Positions 1 to 7,157 of a DNA stretch of 19,264 nucleotides are shown here, one piece after another (within the stretch, counting starts at the first letter, position 1; every line of letters starts with the position of its first letter). The translations under genes and the position numbers were made by a program. The notes under the pieces are model-generated. The model saw only the letters and a list, made by a program, of their open reading frames with translations, was not told where the DNA came from and did not search any database. This stretch comes from Porticoccaceae bacterium UBA2002 (GTDB lineage Bacteria > Pseudomonadota > Gammaproteobacteria > Pseudomonadales > Porticoccaceae): contig DDCQ01000076.1 of assembly GCA_002334915.1 (NCBI GenBank), positions 23,626-42,889 of the forward strand. Reading direction: 5' to 3'.

Positions 1-596
1 GGTAATGCCGCCTGATCGATAACGTCGGCAAATAACTGCGCTGACAAAGGTGAAAACTCTGAGGGTTTAACCACCATGGTGCATCCCGCAGCAATAGCCG
101 GTGCCACCTTAGCCACCAACTGGCTGATTGGCCAATTCCATGGGGTGATAAGCCCACAGACGCCAACAGGTTCATGGTGAAGGCTGTAACCAGGCTTTGT
201 TTGCGTCAGATCAAACGCTTTAAGGGCGGCAATGGTCGACTCGAGATGCTCAATTCCGGTATAGGCCTGCACCTCACGAGACAGCGTAATAGGGGCGCCC
301 ATTTCAAGGCAAATCGCTTCGACAAAGTCGTCGTAACGCGATCTATAAACGGCAAGAATTTTTTCAAGATAGTCTAGACGTTGCGCTTTCGAGGTTGCCT
401 GAAACGTTCTAAATGCTGATTTTGCTGCCACTACCGCATTATCAACGTCCTCGGCATTACCAAGCGCCAAGCGACCAATAATATCAGCGTTAGCTGGGTT
501 AATCAGATCGAGTGTACTTCTAGTACTTTCAGCTTGTTGCCACTTTGCATTGATATAAAAGGAGTCCAAGTTATATTTATCCGTCGTTACTGCCAT
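1..596 (-). CDS. Aldehyde dehydrogenase, N-terminal part (cut by window edge)
   Basis: NAD(P)-dependent aldehyde dehydrogenase that would oxidise an aldehyde to a carboxylic acid in the cytoplasm. Only the first 198 or so residues lie in the window; the catalytic Cys/Glu half is off the left edge. Translation from ATG at 596 gives a typical ALDH start: a LINPAN-type motif near residues 31-36, the Rossmann-fold signature TPWNWP at about 151-156 and VVKPSE at about 175-180, both of which line the cofactor pocket in this superfamily. A purine-rich GAGAGACGGA stretch sits just upstream of the ATG. It follows the S9 peptidase gene on the same strand after 98 bases with no clear terminator, so co-transcription is plausible. 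With the GMC dehydrogenase at 7157 it could form an alcohol-to-aldehyde-to-acid pair (inference). The subfamily (betaine aldehyde, semialdehyde or other) cannot be set from this fragment. Confidence 0.93.
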   Translation of the reverse strand, partial: MAVTTDKYNLDSFYINAKWQQAESTRSTLDLINPANADIIGRLALGNAEDVDNAVVAAKSAFRTFQATSKAQRLDYLEKILAVYRSRYDDFVEAICLEMGAPITLSREVQAYTGIEHLESTIAALKAFDLTQTKPGYSLHHEPVGVCGLITPWNWPISQLVAKVAPAIAAGCTMVVKPSEFSPLSAQLFADVIDQAAL

Positions 597-694
597 GTTC
601 CGTCTCTCTGAAAATTATGCTCAGCGTACTGCGCAATATCTGCCTACTAGACCTAAGCTAAAATTTTTTAACCGGTGAAATGTGGTATCAAATG

Positions 695-2764
695 CTACTG
701 CCCTTTCGACGACTTGATAGGTTTCGAATACCGTTCAAACCAAGCCAAAATGGCATTGACCTTCGCAAGTAATTGGCTGGGGCGATGTTCAATTTGATGA
801 CTAGCGCCGGGTACTCTCACTAACACCGTATCTACCCCTTCAATCTGTAGGGCATTGAAGTACTGTTCGGCCTCCCAAATCGGTGTACGCCAGTCCTCCT
901 CGCCGGTAATTAGCATGGTTGGCGTGGTCACATTGCCGACTAGAGACAGTGGTGAGTGAGACCAATAATCCGTTGGGTTCTCCCAGGGCAGATCAGTAAA
1001 CCAGTAATTGGTTATGAGTTTATCGAGATCGGATGTTAAAGCTAAACCAGTCCAATTGATGACCGGATTTACCGCTACCGCTGCACGAAAACGATCTGTC
1101 TTACCCACGATCCAAGCAGTGAGAGTCCCTCCACCGCTACCACCAAAAACATAAAGTTGTTCTTTATCGACAAACCCCATGGCAACTGAGTCATCAACCA
1201 TATCCATAAGATCGTCGTAATCGCGACTTGGAAAATTAAAATCAATGGTATGGGCAAAGTCTGTACCATAACCAGTAGACCCACGAGGATTTCCGTAAAC
1301 CACAACATAGCCTGCCGCCGCATACAGCTGATTATTCGCCGCAAATTGCGGCCCATAGGACGCCCAAGGACCTCCGTGTATTTGCAGCATCATCGGGTAA
1401 GATTTATTGGCATCAAAATTTGGCGGACGCATTATCCAATACTGTATCTCGCGCTGATCAACGCTCGACTTAACAATATGTTCTTCAACGGTGGCTAGCT
1501 GAACAGAATCATGCAGAGGACGATTGAAATCGGTGATCGTCTGCACGCGCCCCTGGCGATCAACAACACCTAATTCGCTGGGCTTTGTTGTATCACCCAC
1601 TGTGATTGCAGCAACGCCAGCACTAGCCGAAAACTGACCCTGGACATAGGGTTGATCCAGCTCCCATCCAGAAAGCTTATCGGTCAATACTGAAACAGAG
1701 CCATCCGCGGAAAGCAGCGCCAATACACTTTTCCCTCGATATTCATACTGGACGTAATACCGCTGATTATCTGGATGCCAGGCGAAATCGATAACACTGA
1801 AGTCGTTACCCGACGTTAATTGGCGCACATCTGATCCGTCCAATTTGGCTGTATAAAGCTGATATTCATGGTAAACGCTGGGCTTATCTTGATGACCAAC
1901 CCAAGCTATACGCTCACCATCGGGGGATATCCTCGGTGCCGAATCTGGGCCCGACTGGGTAGTGAACGCAGTGAGCTGGCGTGTTTGTAAATCCAGCCTA
2001 ACAATATCTGTGTCCCAGGGCTTATTGACGTTATTTTTAAAGTTAATACTTAGCAGTAGAGCCGAAGAATCAGGCAGCCATTCGATAGCGCTATTATGGT
2101 CTTGCTGCCCCTGCGTCAACTGTTGAGCGGCACCACCTTGTGTCGGCATTAAAAACACCTGATGACGACTAAAGGGCAAGTAGCCAGCGCCGTCCACTCT
2201 GAACTGGGTGCGCGTTTCAACCACGATAGGCTCCGCCCACTCAGCACCCTCAGGTGGAGAAGGTATTGTGCCCATGGTGTCTGGTTCAAAGCTCACTGGC
2301 ATGGTAAATGCCAACCATTTACCGTCCGGTGAAAAAGCCAGATTGGCCGGACCTGAGAGGCCCTGACCTAACTCTGATCTCTTAGATGAGTTCAACTGCT
2401 GGACGTAGATATGGGATTTATCGCCCTTATAGGCGACAAAGGCGATGGCGTCTCCAGACTGGGTAAATGCCGCCGCGCCAACAGCATCAAAACCCTTGGA
2501 TATCTGACGCATATTTTTACCATCAGCATCGATTACCCACAGATTATTTTTGCGCTGATCAGTCATAACATCCATAGAGTAGCGATGAAACGCGATGGTC
2601 TTTCCGTCTGGTGACATAACCGGATTCGATGCATAAGCAATCTTAAATACATCCATTGCCGATATTGGCTCTTTAGCCAGTGCTGCGGCACTCAACAATA
2701 AAACGCAGAGTCCCGCCAGGAGGATTTGCACTATTGTGGTTTTCAAGATTTGTGGAGAGTACAT
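695..2764 (-). CDS. Exported S9-family serine peptidase (acylaminoacyl-/dipeptidyl-peptidase-like)
   Basis: Prolyl-oligopeptidase-clan (S9) enzyme of 689 residues, the usual length. Residues 1-30 form a Sec-type signal peptide ending in the cleavage-like site ALA, so the protein should act in the periplasm or beyond. The N-terminal half carries TolB/beta-propeller repeats with SPDGK/SPDGE motifs (around residues 50, 145 and 280). The C-terminal half is an alpha/beta-hydrolase with HGGPW (oxyanion region), the nucleophile elbow GGSGGG (Ser about 543), Asp about 624 in EEDWRTP and His about 656 in GASHQIEHRP, so the catalytic triad looks intact. The ATG at 2764 has a GAGG ribosome-binding site six bases upstream. 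It lies between a TonB-dependent receptor and an aldehyde dehydrogenase on the same strand, which suggests it processes a compound taken up by that receptor. Family members cleave short peptides, N-acyl amino acids and sometimes esters, so the exact substrate is open. Confidence 0.93.
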   Translation of the reverse strand: MYSPQILKTTIVQILLAGLCVLLLSAAALAKEPISAMDVFKIAYASNPVMSPDGKTIAFHRYSMDVMTDQRKNNLWVIDADGKNMRQISKGFDAVGAAAFTQSGDAIAFVAYKGDKSHIYVQQLNSSKRSELGQGLSGPANLAFSPDGKWLAFTMPVSFEPDTMGTIPSPPEGAEWAEPIVVETRTQFRVDGAGYLPFSRHQVFLMPTQGGAAQQLTQGQQDHNSAIEWLPDSSALLLSINFKNNVNKPWDTDIVRLDLQTRQLTAFTTQSGPDSAPRISPDGERIAWVGHQDKPSVYHEYQLYTAKLDGSDVRQLTSGNDFSVIDFAWHPDNQRYYVQYEYRGKSVLALLSADGSVSVLTDKLSGWELDQPYVQGQFSASAGVAAITVGDTTKPSELGVVDRQGRVQTITDFNRPLHDSVQLATVEEHIVKSSVDQREIQYWIMRPPNFDANKSYPMMLQIHGGPWASYGPQFAANNQLYAAAGYVVVYGNPRGSTGYGTDFAHTIDFNFPSRDYDDLMDMVDDSVAMGFVDKEQLYVFGGSGGGTLTAWIVGKTDRFRAAVAVNPVINWTGLALTSDLDKLITNYWFTDLPWENPTDYWSHSPLSLVGNVTTPTMLITGEEDWRTPIWEAEQYFNALQIEGVDTVLVRVPGASHQIEHRPSQLLAKVNAILAWFERYSKPIKSSKGQ

Positions 2765-2835
2765 TTATGCCTCGCAGGTACTTACAAAAATTAGTGGCGC
2801 ACATAACGAGTGATATAAAACTAATCACCAGATAG

Positions 2836-2895
2836 AAAAAAAGATATCACCCTAGGCAAGGGTCGTCCATGACCTTGCAAGAGGGGGATATCTTT
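2836..2895 (-). terminator. Rho-independent terminator of the TonB receptor gene
   Basis: An imperfect inverted repeat has outer arms AAGATATC (2841-2848) and GATATCTT (2887-2894), with inner pairing between CAAGGG (about 2857-2862) and ACCTTG (2872-2877). Read on the minus strand, the hairpin starts 18 bases after the receptor stop and is followed by seven T residues (complement of A2836-2842). This is the expected layout for intrinsic termination and would separate the receptor transcript from the S9 peptidase gene, which would then need readthrough or its own promoter. Confidence 0.7.
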
Positions 2896-2912
2896 CGACT
2901 AACTTTGCTTGC

Positions 2913-5144
2913 TTATTGGCCGAACCGCGTGCGCAATTCAATGCCAATGGTTCGTGGGCGAATATAGTTAGCACGGCCGTCACCTAGCTCCGTTTCAATC
3001 CAAGTAAGACCCTCTTTATTGGTCAGATTGCGTGCGAAGAAATCAACCGATACTGAGTCATTAATCTCAGCACCTAGAGATAGATTGATTGTGGTGAAGT
3101 TTCCAGCAGCCAGACCCGACTGCTGCAGATTATTATAATAATCACCAGTATGCGCTATGTCAGCCCGCGCAAACATCGGACGTCCCGCCATACTGAAGTC
3201 AGCCTGCAAGCCAAGAGACGCTTGGAACTCAGGCGACCCAGGAAGCCGGTCGCCCGATTGCGCACCCAATGCTGCACTGTCTTGGGTCAGCTCTGCCTGG
3301 ATATATGACATGCCGTAATCAAGCCGCCATGCATCAGCCAACAATAACTGGCCATCAACTTCCACACCCTTACTTTGCGCTTCACCGGCATTAGCCGTGG
3401 TTTCAAAACCGCAATCAAGGATCTGCTTGACCGGAATGCCCGTCCAATCAACTTGGAACGCAGACACATTTATTGTTGCACGTCCTTGCGCTAAAGCAAA
3501 CTTTGCTCCAACTTCAAAGCTGTCAAGTTCATCAGAATCAATCTGATCTGGTACTCCGCTAGTATCACAAATATCGGATGGGATCAGAGGGTGAGGACCG
3601 CCCAGACGAAACCCTTGAGAAAACGTTCCGTAATAGGACGCTGAATCGTCAGCCCTGTAATTCAAACTAAGTTTATAGGTCTGTCCCGAGTCGTCGTTTT
3701 CTACAGCAGATTCTGACCTACCACCATTGAAAACACCATCATTAACGTCTGGCGAGTCCTTGTCATAATCATAATGCCGCACACCCGCAACGGCCGTTAA
3801 CTTGTCAGATATATCAAATGAAGCCTCGCCAAAAAATGCGAGCTGCTTTAAGTTCTCTTCAACCAAACTCTCGAACAGCAGTGCACCTTCGAATGGATCT
3901 AGTACTGAAGTTCCTTCAAACTTCATAATTTGATGGCGCGTTCTCTCATAATCCTGATAAAAGGCACCCACCAAAAACTGCCAGGGTCCATCTAGATTGG
4001 TGTTTAACCGAAATTCTTGGGTAAAACTTTTAGTATCTGCTGAATCGGTCAGATAAATAGGCATATCATCAGCTTCCAACATCGGACCAAAATAAGCACC
4101 AAGATCACGATCCTGCAAGGTCTTTGATTTTGCTACCGAAGTAGAAGAAAAAAGCGCAAACGAGCCCATATCAAGATTCATCTTAAGATTAGTTACGTCT
4201 AAATCAATACCCAGCGCTTCACCACTCCCATCTTGCTTTTGGAAGGGTGCCCTACGAGTACCGCCTAGTGCTAGCATAGACTCCGGAATCCCCGATTGAT
4301 CAATATCCTGAGCCATATGACTTAGGGTTACATCAAAATCTTCACTGACTTGCCACAGAGCTGTTATACGCCCCCCAGTGTACTGATCATCACCTGCATC
4401 ACCGCTGACAACAATGCCGCCGAAAGCGTCCGCCCAAACAGCTTTATCCTCGCTATCGCCAGCAATATTTTGATAGTAACCACTGTTATCATAGTCATAG
4501 CCAACGATGCGAATGGCGAACTTATCCTCTACAACAGGTAAGTTAAGTACGGCTCGCATCGAGGTATTCTGACCACCCAAATCTGCCGTAGATGAAGATG
4601 ACCCAGCAATCTCAGCTGAAAAGTCACCTAAATCCGGTGCATTAGGAATCACCCGAACTGTTCCAGCAATCGATCCATCACCATACAGGGTACCCTGTGG
4701 ACCACGCAGTACCTCAATGCGCTGCATATCAACATACTTTAGATCTGGGTTACCACCGAACTCATTACCGAGGCCGGTTACTGGTGCTTCGTCTATGTAG
4801 ATACCAACAGCGATATCATCCTGTGGTGATGCGGTCACCCCACGGATAATAATGCCATTGCGACCTGCCCCACGATCTAAGAAATTAGTAGAAGGTAATG
4901 ACCTCAGAAAGTCATCCATACCAACCATGCCACGCTTACTAATCAGATCTTCATCGGCGACGGAGATACTTGCTGGAATATCCAGAGTGCTTGCATCACC
5001 TCGTTTTGTAGCGGTCACGAGAATTTCTTGTAACAGAGTAGCCGCTCTATCGTCGCTCTCTGCACTTACTGCTTGCGTACCAAAGCCACCAGCACACAAA
5101 CCGCCTAAAACAGCTGCTAATTTAGCCTTCTTGGTCAAATTCAT
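2913..5144 (-). CDS. TonB-dependent outer-membrane receptor
   Basis: A 743-residue TonB-dependent receptor that imports a ligand across the outer membrane using TonB-ExbBD energy. Residues 1-28 are a signal peptide ending in AVSA. A TonB-box-like segment (EILVTATKR, about 40-48) leads into the plug domain, with the plug motifs IIIRGV, RIEVLRGPQGTLYGDGSIAGTVRVI (conserved around residues 143-167) and NAPD. The rest is a 22-strand-type beta barrel that ends with NYIRPRTIGIELRTRF plus GQ. ATG at 5144 is preceded by AGGGGA at proper spacing. The sequence resembles the large class of non-siderophore receptors that accompany catabolic genes. Its neighbours (transaminase, S9 peptidase, ALDH, GMC dehydrogenase) suggest an organic nutrient rather than iron as ligand, but that is inference. 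A candidate promoter at 5290-5318 implies a 5' leader of roughly 140 bases. Confidence 0.95.
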   Translation of the reverse strand: MNLTKKAKLAAVLGGLCAGGFGTQAVSAESDDRAATLLQEILVTATKRGDASTLDIPASISVADEDLISKRGMVGMDDFLRSLPSTNFLDRGAGRNGIIIRGVTASPQDDIAVGIYIDEAPVTGLGNEFGGNPDLKYVDMQRIEVLRGPQGTLYGDGSIAGTVRVIPNAPDLGDFSAEIAGSSSSTADLGGQNTSMRAVLNLPVVEDKFAIRIVGYDYDNSGYYQNIAGDSEDKAVWADAFGGIVVSGDAGDDQYTGGRITALWQVSEDFDVTLSHMAQDIDQSGIPESMLALGGTRRAPFQKQDGSGEALGIDLDVTNLKMNLDMGSFALFSSTSVAKSKTLQDRDLGAYFGPMLEADDMPIYLTDSADTKSFTQEFRLNTNLDGPWQFLVGAFYQDYERTRHQIMKFEGTSVLDPFEGALLFESLVEENLKQLAFFGEASFDISDKLTAVAGVRHYDYDKDSPDVNDGVFNGGRSESAVENDDSGQTYKLSLNYRADDSASYYGTFSQGFRLGGPHPLIPSDICDTSGVPDQIDSDELDSFEVGAKFALAQGRATINVSAFQVDWTGIPVKQILDCGFETTANAGEAQSKGVEVDGQLLLADAWRLDYGMSYIQAELTQDSAALGAQSGDRLPGSPEFQASLGLQADFSMAGRPMFARADIAHTGDYYNNLQQSGLAAGNFTTINLSLGAEINDSVSVDFFARNLTNKEGLTWIETELGDGRANYIRPRTIGIELRTRFGQ

Positions 5145-5213
5145 AACATTCCCCTAGTGTTGTCAATAAAACATACTTTCATGAGACCCGGTATTAAATC
5201 TCGCTCCATTATG

Positions 5214-5227
5214 TGTAGCTAACTACA
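5214..5227. promoter_or_regulatory. Perfect inverted repeat upstream of the TonB receptor gene
   Basis: TGTAG-CTAA-CTACA: two perfect 5-base arms around a 4-base centre, with the symmetry resuming two bases further out on each side. It lies 70-83 bases upstream of the receptor ATG, inside the predicted untranslated leader. It could be a TetR-type operator acting as a roadblock or a short RNA hairpin. No binding evidence is available. Confidence 0.3.
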
Positions 5228-5289
5228 TATTAAAATATCCATAAAATCACACTATCCTTTATTAATAGCTAATTTTAGACATTATTAGT

Positions 5290-5318
5290 ATATTAGTGAT
5301 TTAAATATTTGTAGTCAA
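5290..5318 (-). promoter_or_regulatory. Candidate sigma-70 promoter for the TonB receptor gene
   Basis: On the minus strand TTGACT (5318-5313) is followed after 17 bases by TAATAT (5295-5290). The -35 hexamer matches the consensus at five of six positions and the -10 at four. The surrounding stretch 5145-5395 (251 bases) holds no gene. Besides this promoter it contains the inverted repeat at 5214-5227 and a weak hairpin at 5339-5369 near the transaminase stop. The -35 lies in a box shared with the transaminase promoter (see 5311-5330). Confidence 0.45.
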
Positions 5319-5330
5319 CTCTACTTATAA
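5311..5330. repeat. Copy 1 of a shared 20-bp box (TonB receptor promoter)
   Basis: The plus-strand text GTAGTCAACTCTACTTATAA is identical at 16 of 20 positions, without gaps, to 6395-6414 in the next intergenic region, in the same orientation. Its AGTCAA is the complement of the TTGACT -35 hexamer, but the match continues well upstream of that hexamer (TTATAA end), so it is more than a promoter element alone. GTAG and CTAC at 5311-5314 and 5321-5324 form a small inverted repeat. It is a possible operator for one or both local TetR proteins. Confidence 0.4.
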
Positions 5331-5395
5331 AGATTTAGCTCGCTTCATTAGATATCTGGATATAGCGAGTCGCTTTTTATAACTAGTTGGCCCCT

Positions 5396-6256
5396 CTAAA
5401 AATCATACTTGGCCGCCATATATATAGTCATCGCGCGCTCCCAAACTTCACCCACCAATCCATCACCTACAGGCTCGCCATCCAACTCCAATACTGGGGC
5501 TATATGTTTGCTTGAGTTAGTGATCCATATTTCGTCAGCATTGCGAACTTCGTCCATGGTCACTATTCGCTCCTCCACCTTTATGGATCCATCAGCGCGC
5601 ATTGACTCTATGGCGATATGCCGAGAAATCCCCGGAAGTAGCTGATGATCAAGTATTGGGGTGGCCACAACGCCATCCTCTACAATAAACACATTACTGT
5701 AGCTACCCTCGGTTAACTGGCCAAGGGCGTTGTACATAATCGTTTCGTTGTTCTGCACAGAATAGCTCTGCTGAAAATGTAGTACATTACCAAGCATGGC
5801 CGTCGACTTTATATGGCAGCGGCTCCAGCGCAAATCTTCAGTAGAAATCACTTTTAACCCAGCTTCAATGTGGCGATTTGGTATTGCGGGATGGGGCGCG
5901 ATTTCTATTACCATGCCAAAGACGGTGGGTTTGACATTGCTAGGGAAGCCGTGAAAACGACGCCCCTCATTACCGCGACTGATCTGGAAATAGATGCCCA
6001 GATTCTGATCACCATTTTTCTGACTTAGCTGTGTAGCTATTTCGTGCCACTGCTCAGTCGTCAGGGGATTTTCGATACCTATGCTTTTCAGGCCATTATC
6101 CATGCGCTCCAGATGCAGTTTAAAGCCCACCATCTTTCCGCCGTAGGATGGGGTCACGTCATAAATACCATCACCAAAGAGAAACCCTCGATCAAATGGC
6201 GATATGGTTGCTTGCTCGGCAGGCATATATTCGCCGTTTAAATACACAATCATCAT
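5396..6256 (-). CDS. dat: D-amino-acid transaminase (class IV aminotransferase, PLP)
   Basis: A fold-type IV pyridoxal-phosphate transaminase of about 286 residues, the normal length for D-alanine aminotransferases. It moves the amino group between D-amino acids and 2-oxo acids in the cytoplasm. Numbering from ATG 6256: RGFLFGDGIY (Tyr about 32), FQISRG followed by RRFHGF (Arg about 100, His about 102), HIKS with the PLP lysine about 150, LTEGSYSNVF with Glu about 183. Tyr, Arg and His match the residues that bind the substrate carboxylate in Bacillus D-amino-acid transaminase, which favours D-amino acids over branched-chain L-amino acids. The reading frame also has a GTG at 6265 and a second ATG at 6253. 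None has a strong ribosome-binding site; a GTGAG stretch slightly favours the ATG codons. It is divergent from the TetR gene at 6446 and heads the leftward gene series. Confidence 0.88.
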   Translation of the reverse strand: MMIVYLNGEYMPAEQATISPFDRGFLFGDGIYDVTPSYGGKMVGFKLHLERMDNGLKSIGIENPLTTEQWHEIATQLSQKNGDQNLGIYFQISRGNEGRRFHGFPSNVKPTVFGMVIEIAPHPAIPNRHIEAGLKVISTEDLRWSRCHIKSTAMLGNVLHFQQSYSVQNNETIMYNALGQLTEGSYSNVFIVEDGVVATPILDHQLLPGISRHIAIESMRADGSIKVEERIVTMDEVRNADEIWITNSSKHIAPVLELDGEPVGDGLVGEVWERAMTIYMAAKYDF

Positions 6257-6373
6257 GTTACTCACTTTAAGGAATTACTTTTTAATTTATAGCAAGCTAT
6301 ATATTAAGAATAGTCAAAATATAAATAATTCTTGTTTAATGCCTATATTAATGGGATTAATAAAATTTAATTG

Positions 6374-6402
6374 ATAATATTTTTAATTGTACTTAGAGTC
6401 AA
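6374..6402 (-). promoter_or_regulatory. Candidate sigma-70 promoter for the D-transaminase gene
   Basis: On the minus strand TTGACT (6402-6397), 17 bases, then TATTAT (6379-6374): five of six matches in both hexamers with ideal spacing. It would give a leader of about 110 bases before the transaminase start. It overlaps the oppositely directed promoter at 6387-6415, so the two cannot easily be occupied at once. The whole 6257-6445 gap is very AT-rich and contains no gene. Confidence 0.55.
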
Positions 6403-6415
6403 CTATAATTATAAT
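6387..6415 (+). promoter_or_regulatory. Candidate sigma-70 promoter for the first TetR gene and the GMC/MFS unit
   Basis: TTGTAC (6387-6392), 17-base spacer, TATAAT (6410-6415, perfect -10), about 30 bases before the TetR ATG at 6446. The spacer contains the near-palindrome TTAGAGTCAACTATAA (6393-6408; six of eight base pairs symmetric). An operator between -35 and -10 is a classic arrangement for TetR-family autorepression, so autoregulation is likely but inferred. Confidence 0.55.
6395..6414. repeat. Copy 2 of the shared 20-bp box (transaminase/TetR gap)
   Basis: AGAGTCAACTATAATTATAA matches 5311-5330 at 16 of 20 positions in the same orientation. Here it covers the -35 of the leftward transaminase promoter and the spacer and -10 of the rightward TetR promoter. 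A protein bound here could control both directions together and, through copy 1, the TonB receptor gene. Confidence 0.4.
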
Positions 6416-6445
6416 GCCGAAAAGGAATGTAGTATTGAGTGACAT

Positions 6446-7063
6446 ATGAATTTAAGAGCAACCAACAAAGCCAAGCGTCAAAGGCTTATCGTTTCGAATG
6501 CGGCTCGTCTTTTCTCTTCGACTGGATATGACCTTACGACAATAGAGTTGGTCGCAGCGCGGTCTAATGTGTCACCTGCCACTATTTATAACAATTTTGA
6601 AAATAAGATAGGCCTGTTACTCGCAGTCTTAATAGAAGAGGGCGAAGGCGTTCAGCAGATTGGCCAAAAAATTATTGATCAACGCGCAGCAAATAACCTG
6701 AGCGTTATTTATCGCTTAATTGCACTCTATGTGGACCACCCAATGGAATTTATGAACAAGTCCTGCTGGCGGCAAGCACTTGCAGCCTCATCGGCGTCTT
6801 CACATAAAAAGTTCACCCAGGAATACCAAAATGTGGACAAGCAACTACAGATTCAGCTTATCGAGCTAATGCACCAACTCTATAATGAAGATGTTTTCAG
6901 AACAGAGGTAGATCCTCAGTCACTGGGAGAAATCATTTGGAATAATGTCGATCAGATGTTCACGGATTTTATTTCTGACGAAAAGATGTCCCTCGAGGCA
7001 TTAAAAAACACACTTAACAGACAGACTGAAGCACTGCTGACATTGGCCCAGAAGCAGGATTGA
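6446..7063 (+). CDS. TetR/AcrR-family transcriptional regulator (paralogue 1)
   Basis: A 205-residue TetR-type repressor, typical length. The N-terminal DNA-binding domain (about 10-57) contains the helix-turn-helix segment with ARSNVSPATIYNNFENK at about 38-54, a canonical TetR signature. The C-terminal helices (about 60-200) form the ligand and dimer domain and contain a strikingly conserved EFMNKSCWRQALAAS stretch near 105-119. The closest relative in view is the second TetR at 10074-10709, about 70% identical along its length, with the conserved blocks in both domains. It starts at ATG 6446 with only a weak GAG upstream. It is followed on the same strand by the leader ORF and GMC dehydrogenase, probably in one transcript, and faces the transaminase gene. 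It probably represses its own unit and the divergent genes; the inducer is unknown. Confidence 0.93.
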   Translation: MNLRATNKAKRQRLIVSNAARLFSSTGYDLTTIELVAARSNVSPATIYNNFENKIGLLLAVLIEEGEGVQQIGQKIIDQRAANNLSVIYRLIALYVDHPMEFMNKSCWRQALAASSASSHKKFTQEYQNVDKQLQIQLIELMHQLYNEDVFRTEVDPQSLGEIIWNNVDQMFTDFISDEKMSLEALKNTLNRQTEALLTLAQKQD

Positions 7064-7100
7064 TGGTTCATCTTGTAACTCAGTTTTGAAGGATGGAGTA

Positions 7101-7157
7101 ATGCATAAAATAGTTTTTACGGTTTACGGGCACCACAGAAGTACTGTAAATACCTGA
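7101..7157 (+). CDS. Possible 18-codon leader peptide overlapping the GMC dehydrogenase start
   Basis: A short reading frame, MHKIVFTVYGHHRSTVNT, starts at ATG 7101 with a good ribosome-binding site (AAGGA at 7089-7093, seven bases before the ATG). It ends with TGA at 7155-7157, whose last base is the first base of the GMC dehydrogenase ATG. The dehydrogenase start itself has no recognisable Shine-Dalgarno sequence, and no other start codon lies between it and the in-frame stop at 7106-7108. This is the layout expected for translational coupling. The peptide resembles nothing I recognise, and whether it has any role besides delivering ribosomes is unknown. The chance of a fortuitous ORF is real given the length. 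Confidence 0.42.
   Translation: MHKIVFTVYGHHRSTVNT

Noticed and set aside
174..377. 67-residue plus-strand reading frame at the left end
   Set aside because: The opposite strand carries a continuous aldehyde dehydrogenase sequence with TPWNWP and VVKPSE motifs, so this frame is spurious.
5339..5378. Hairpin CTCGCT/AGCGAG followed by TTTTT, considered as terminator for the transaminase gene
   Set aside because: The T-run is on the plus strand, where no gene ends; on the minus strand, in which the transaminase is read, no T-run follows. The arms are only six bases around a 19-base loop.
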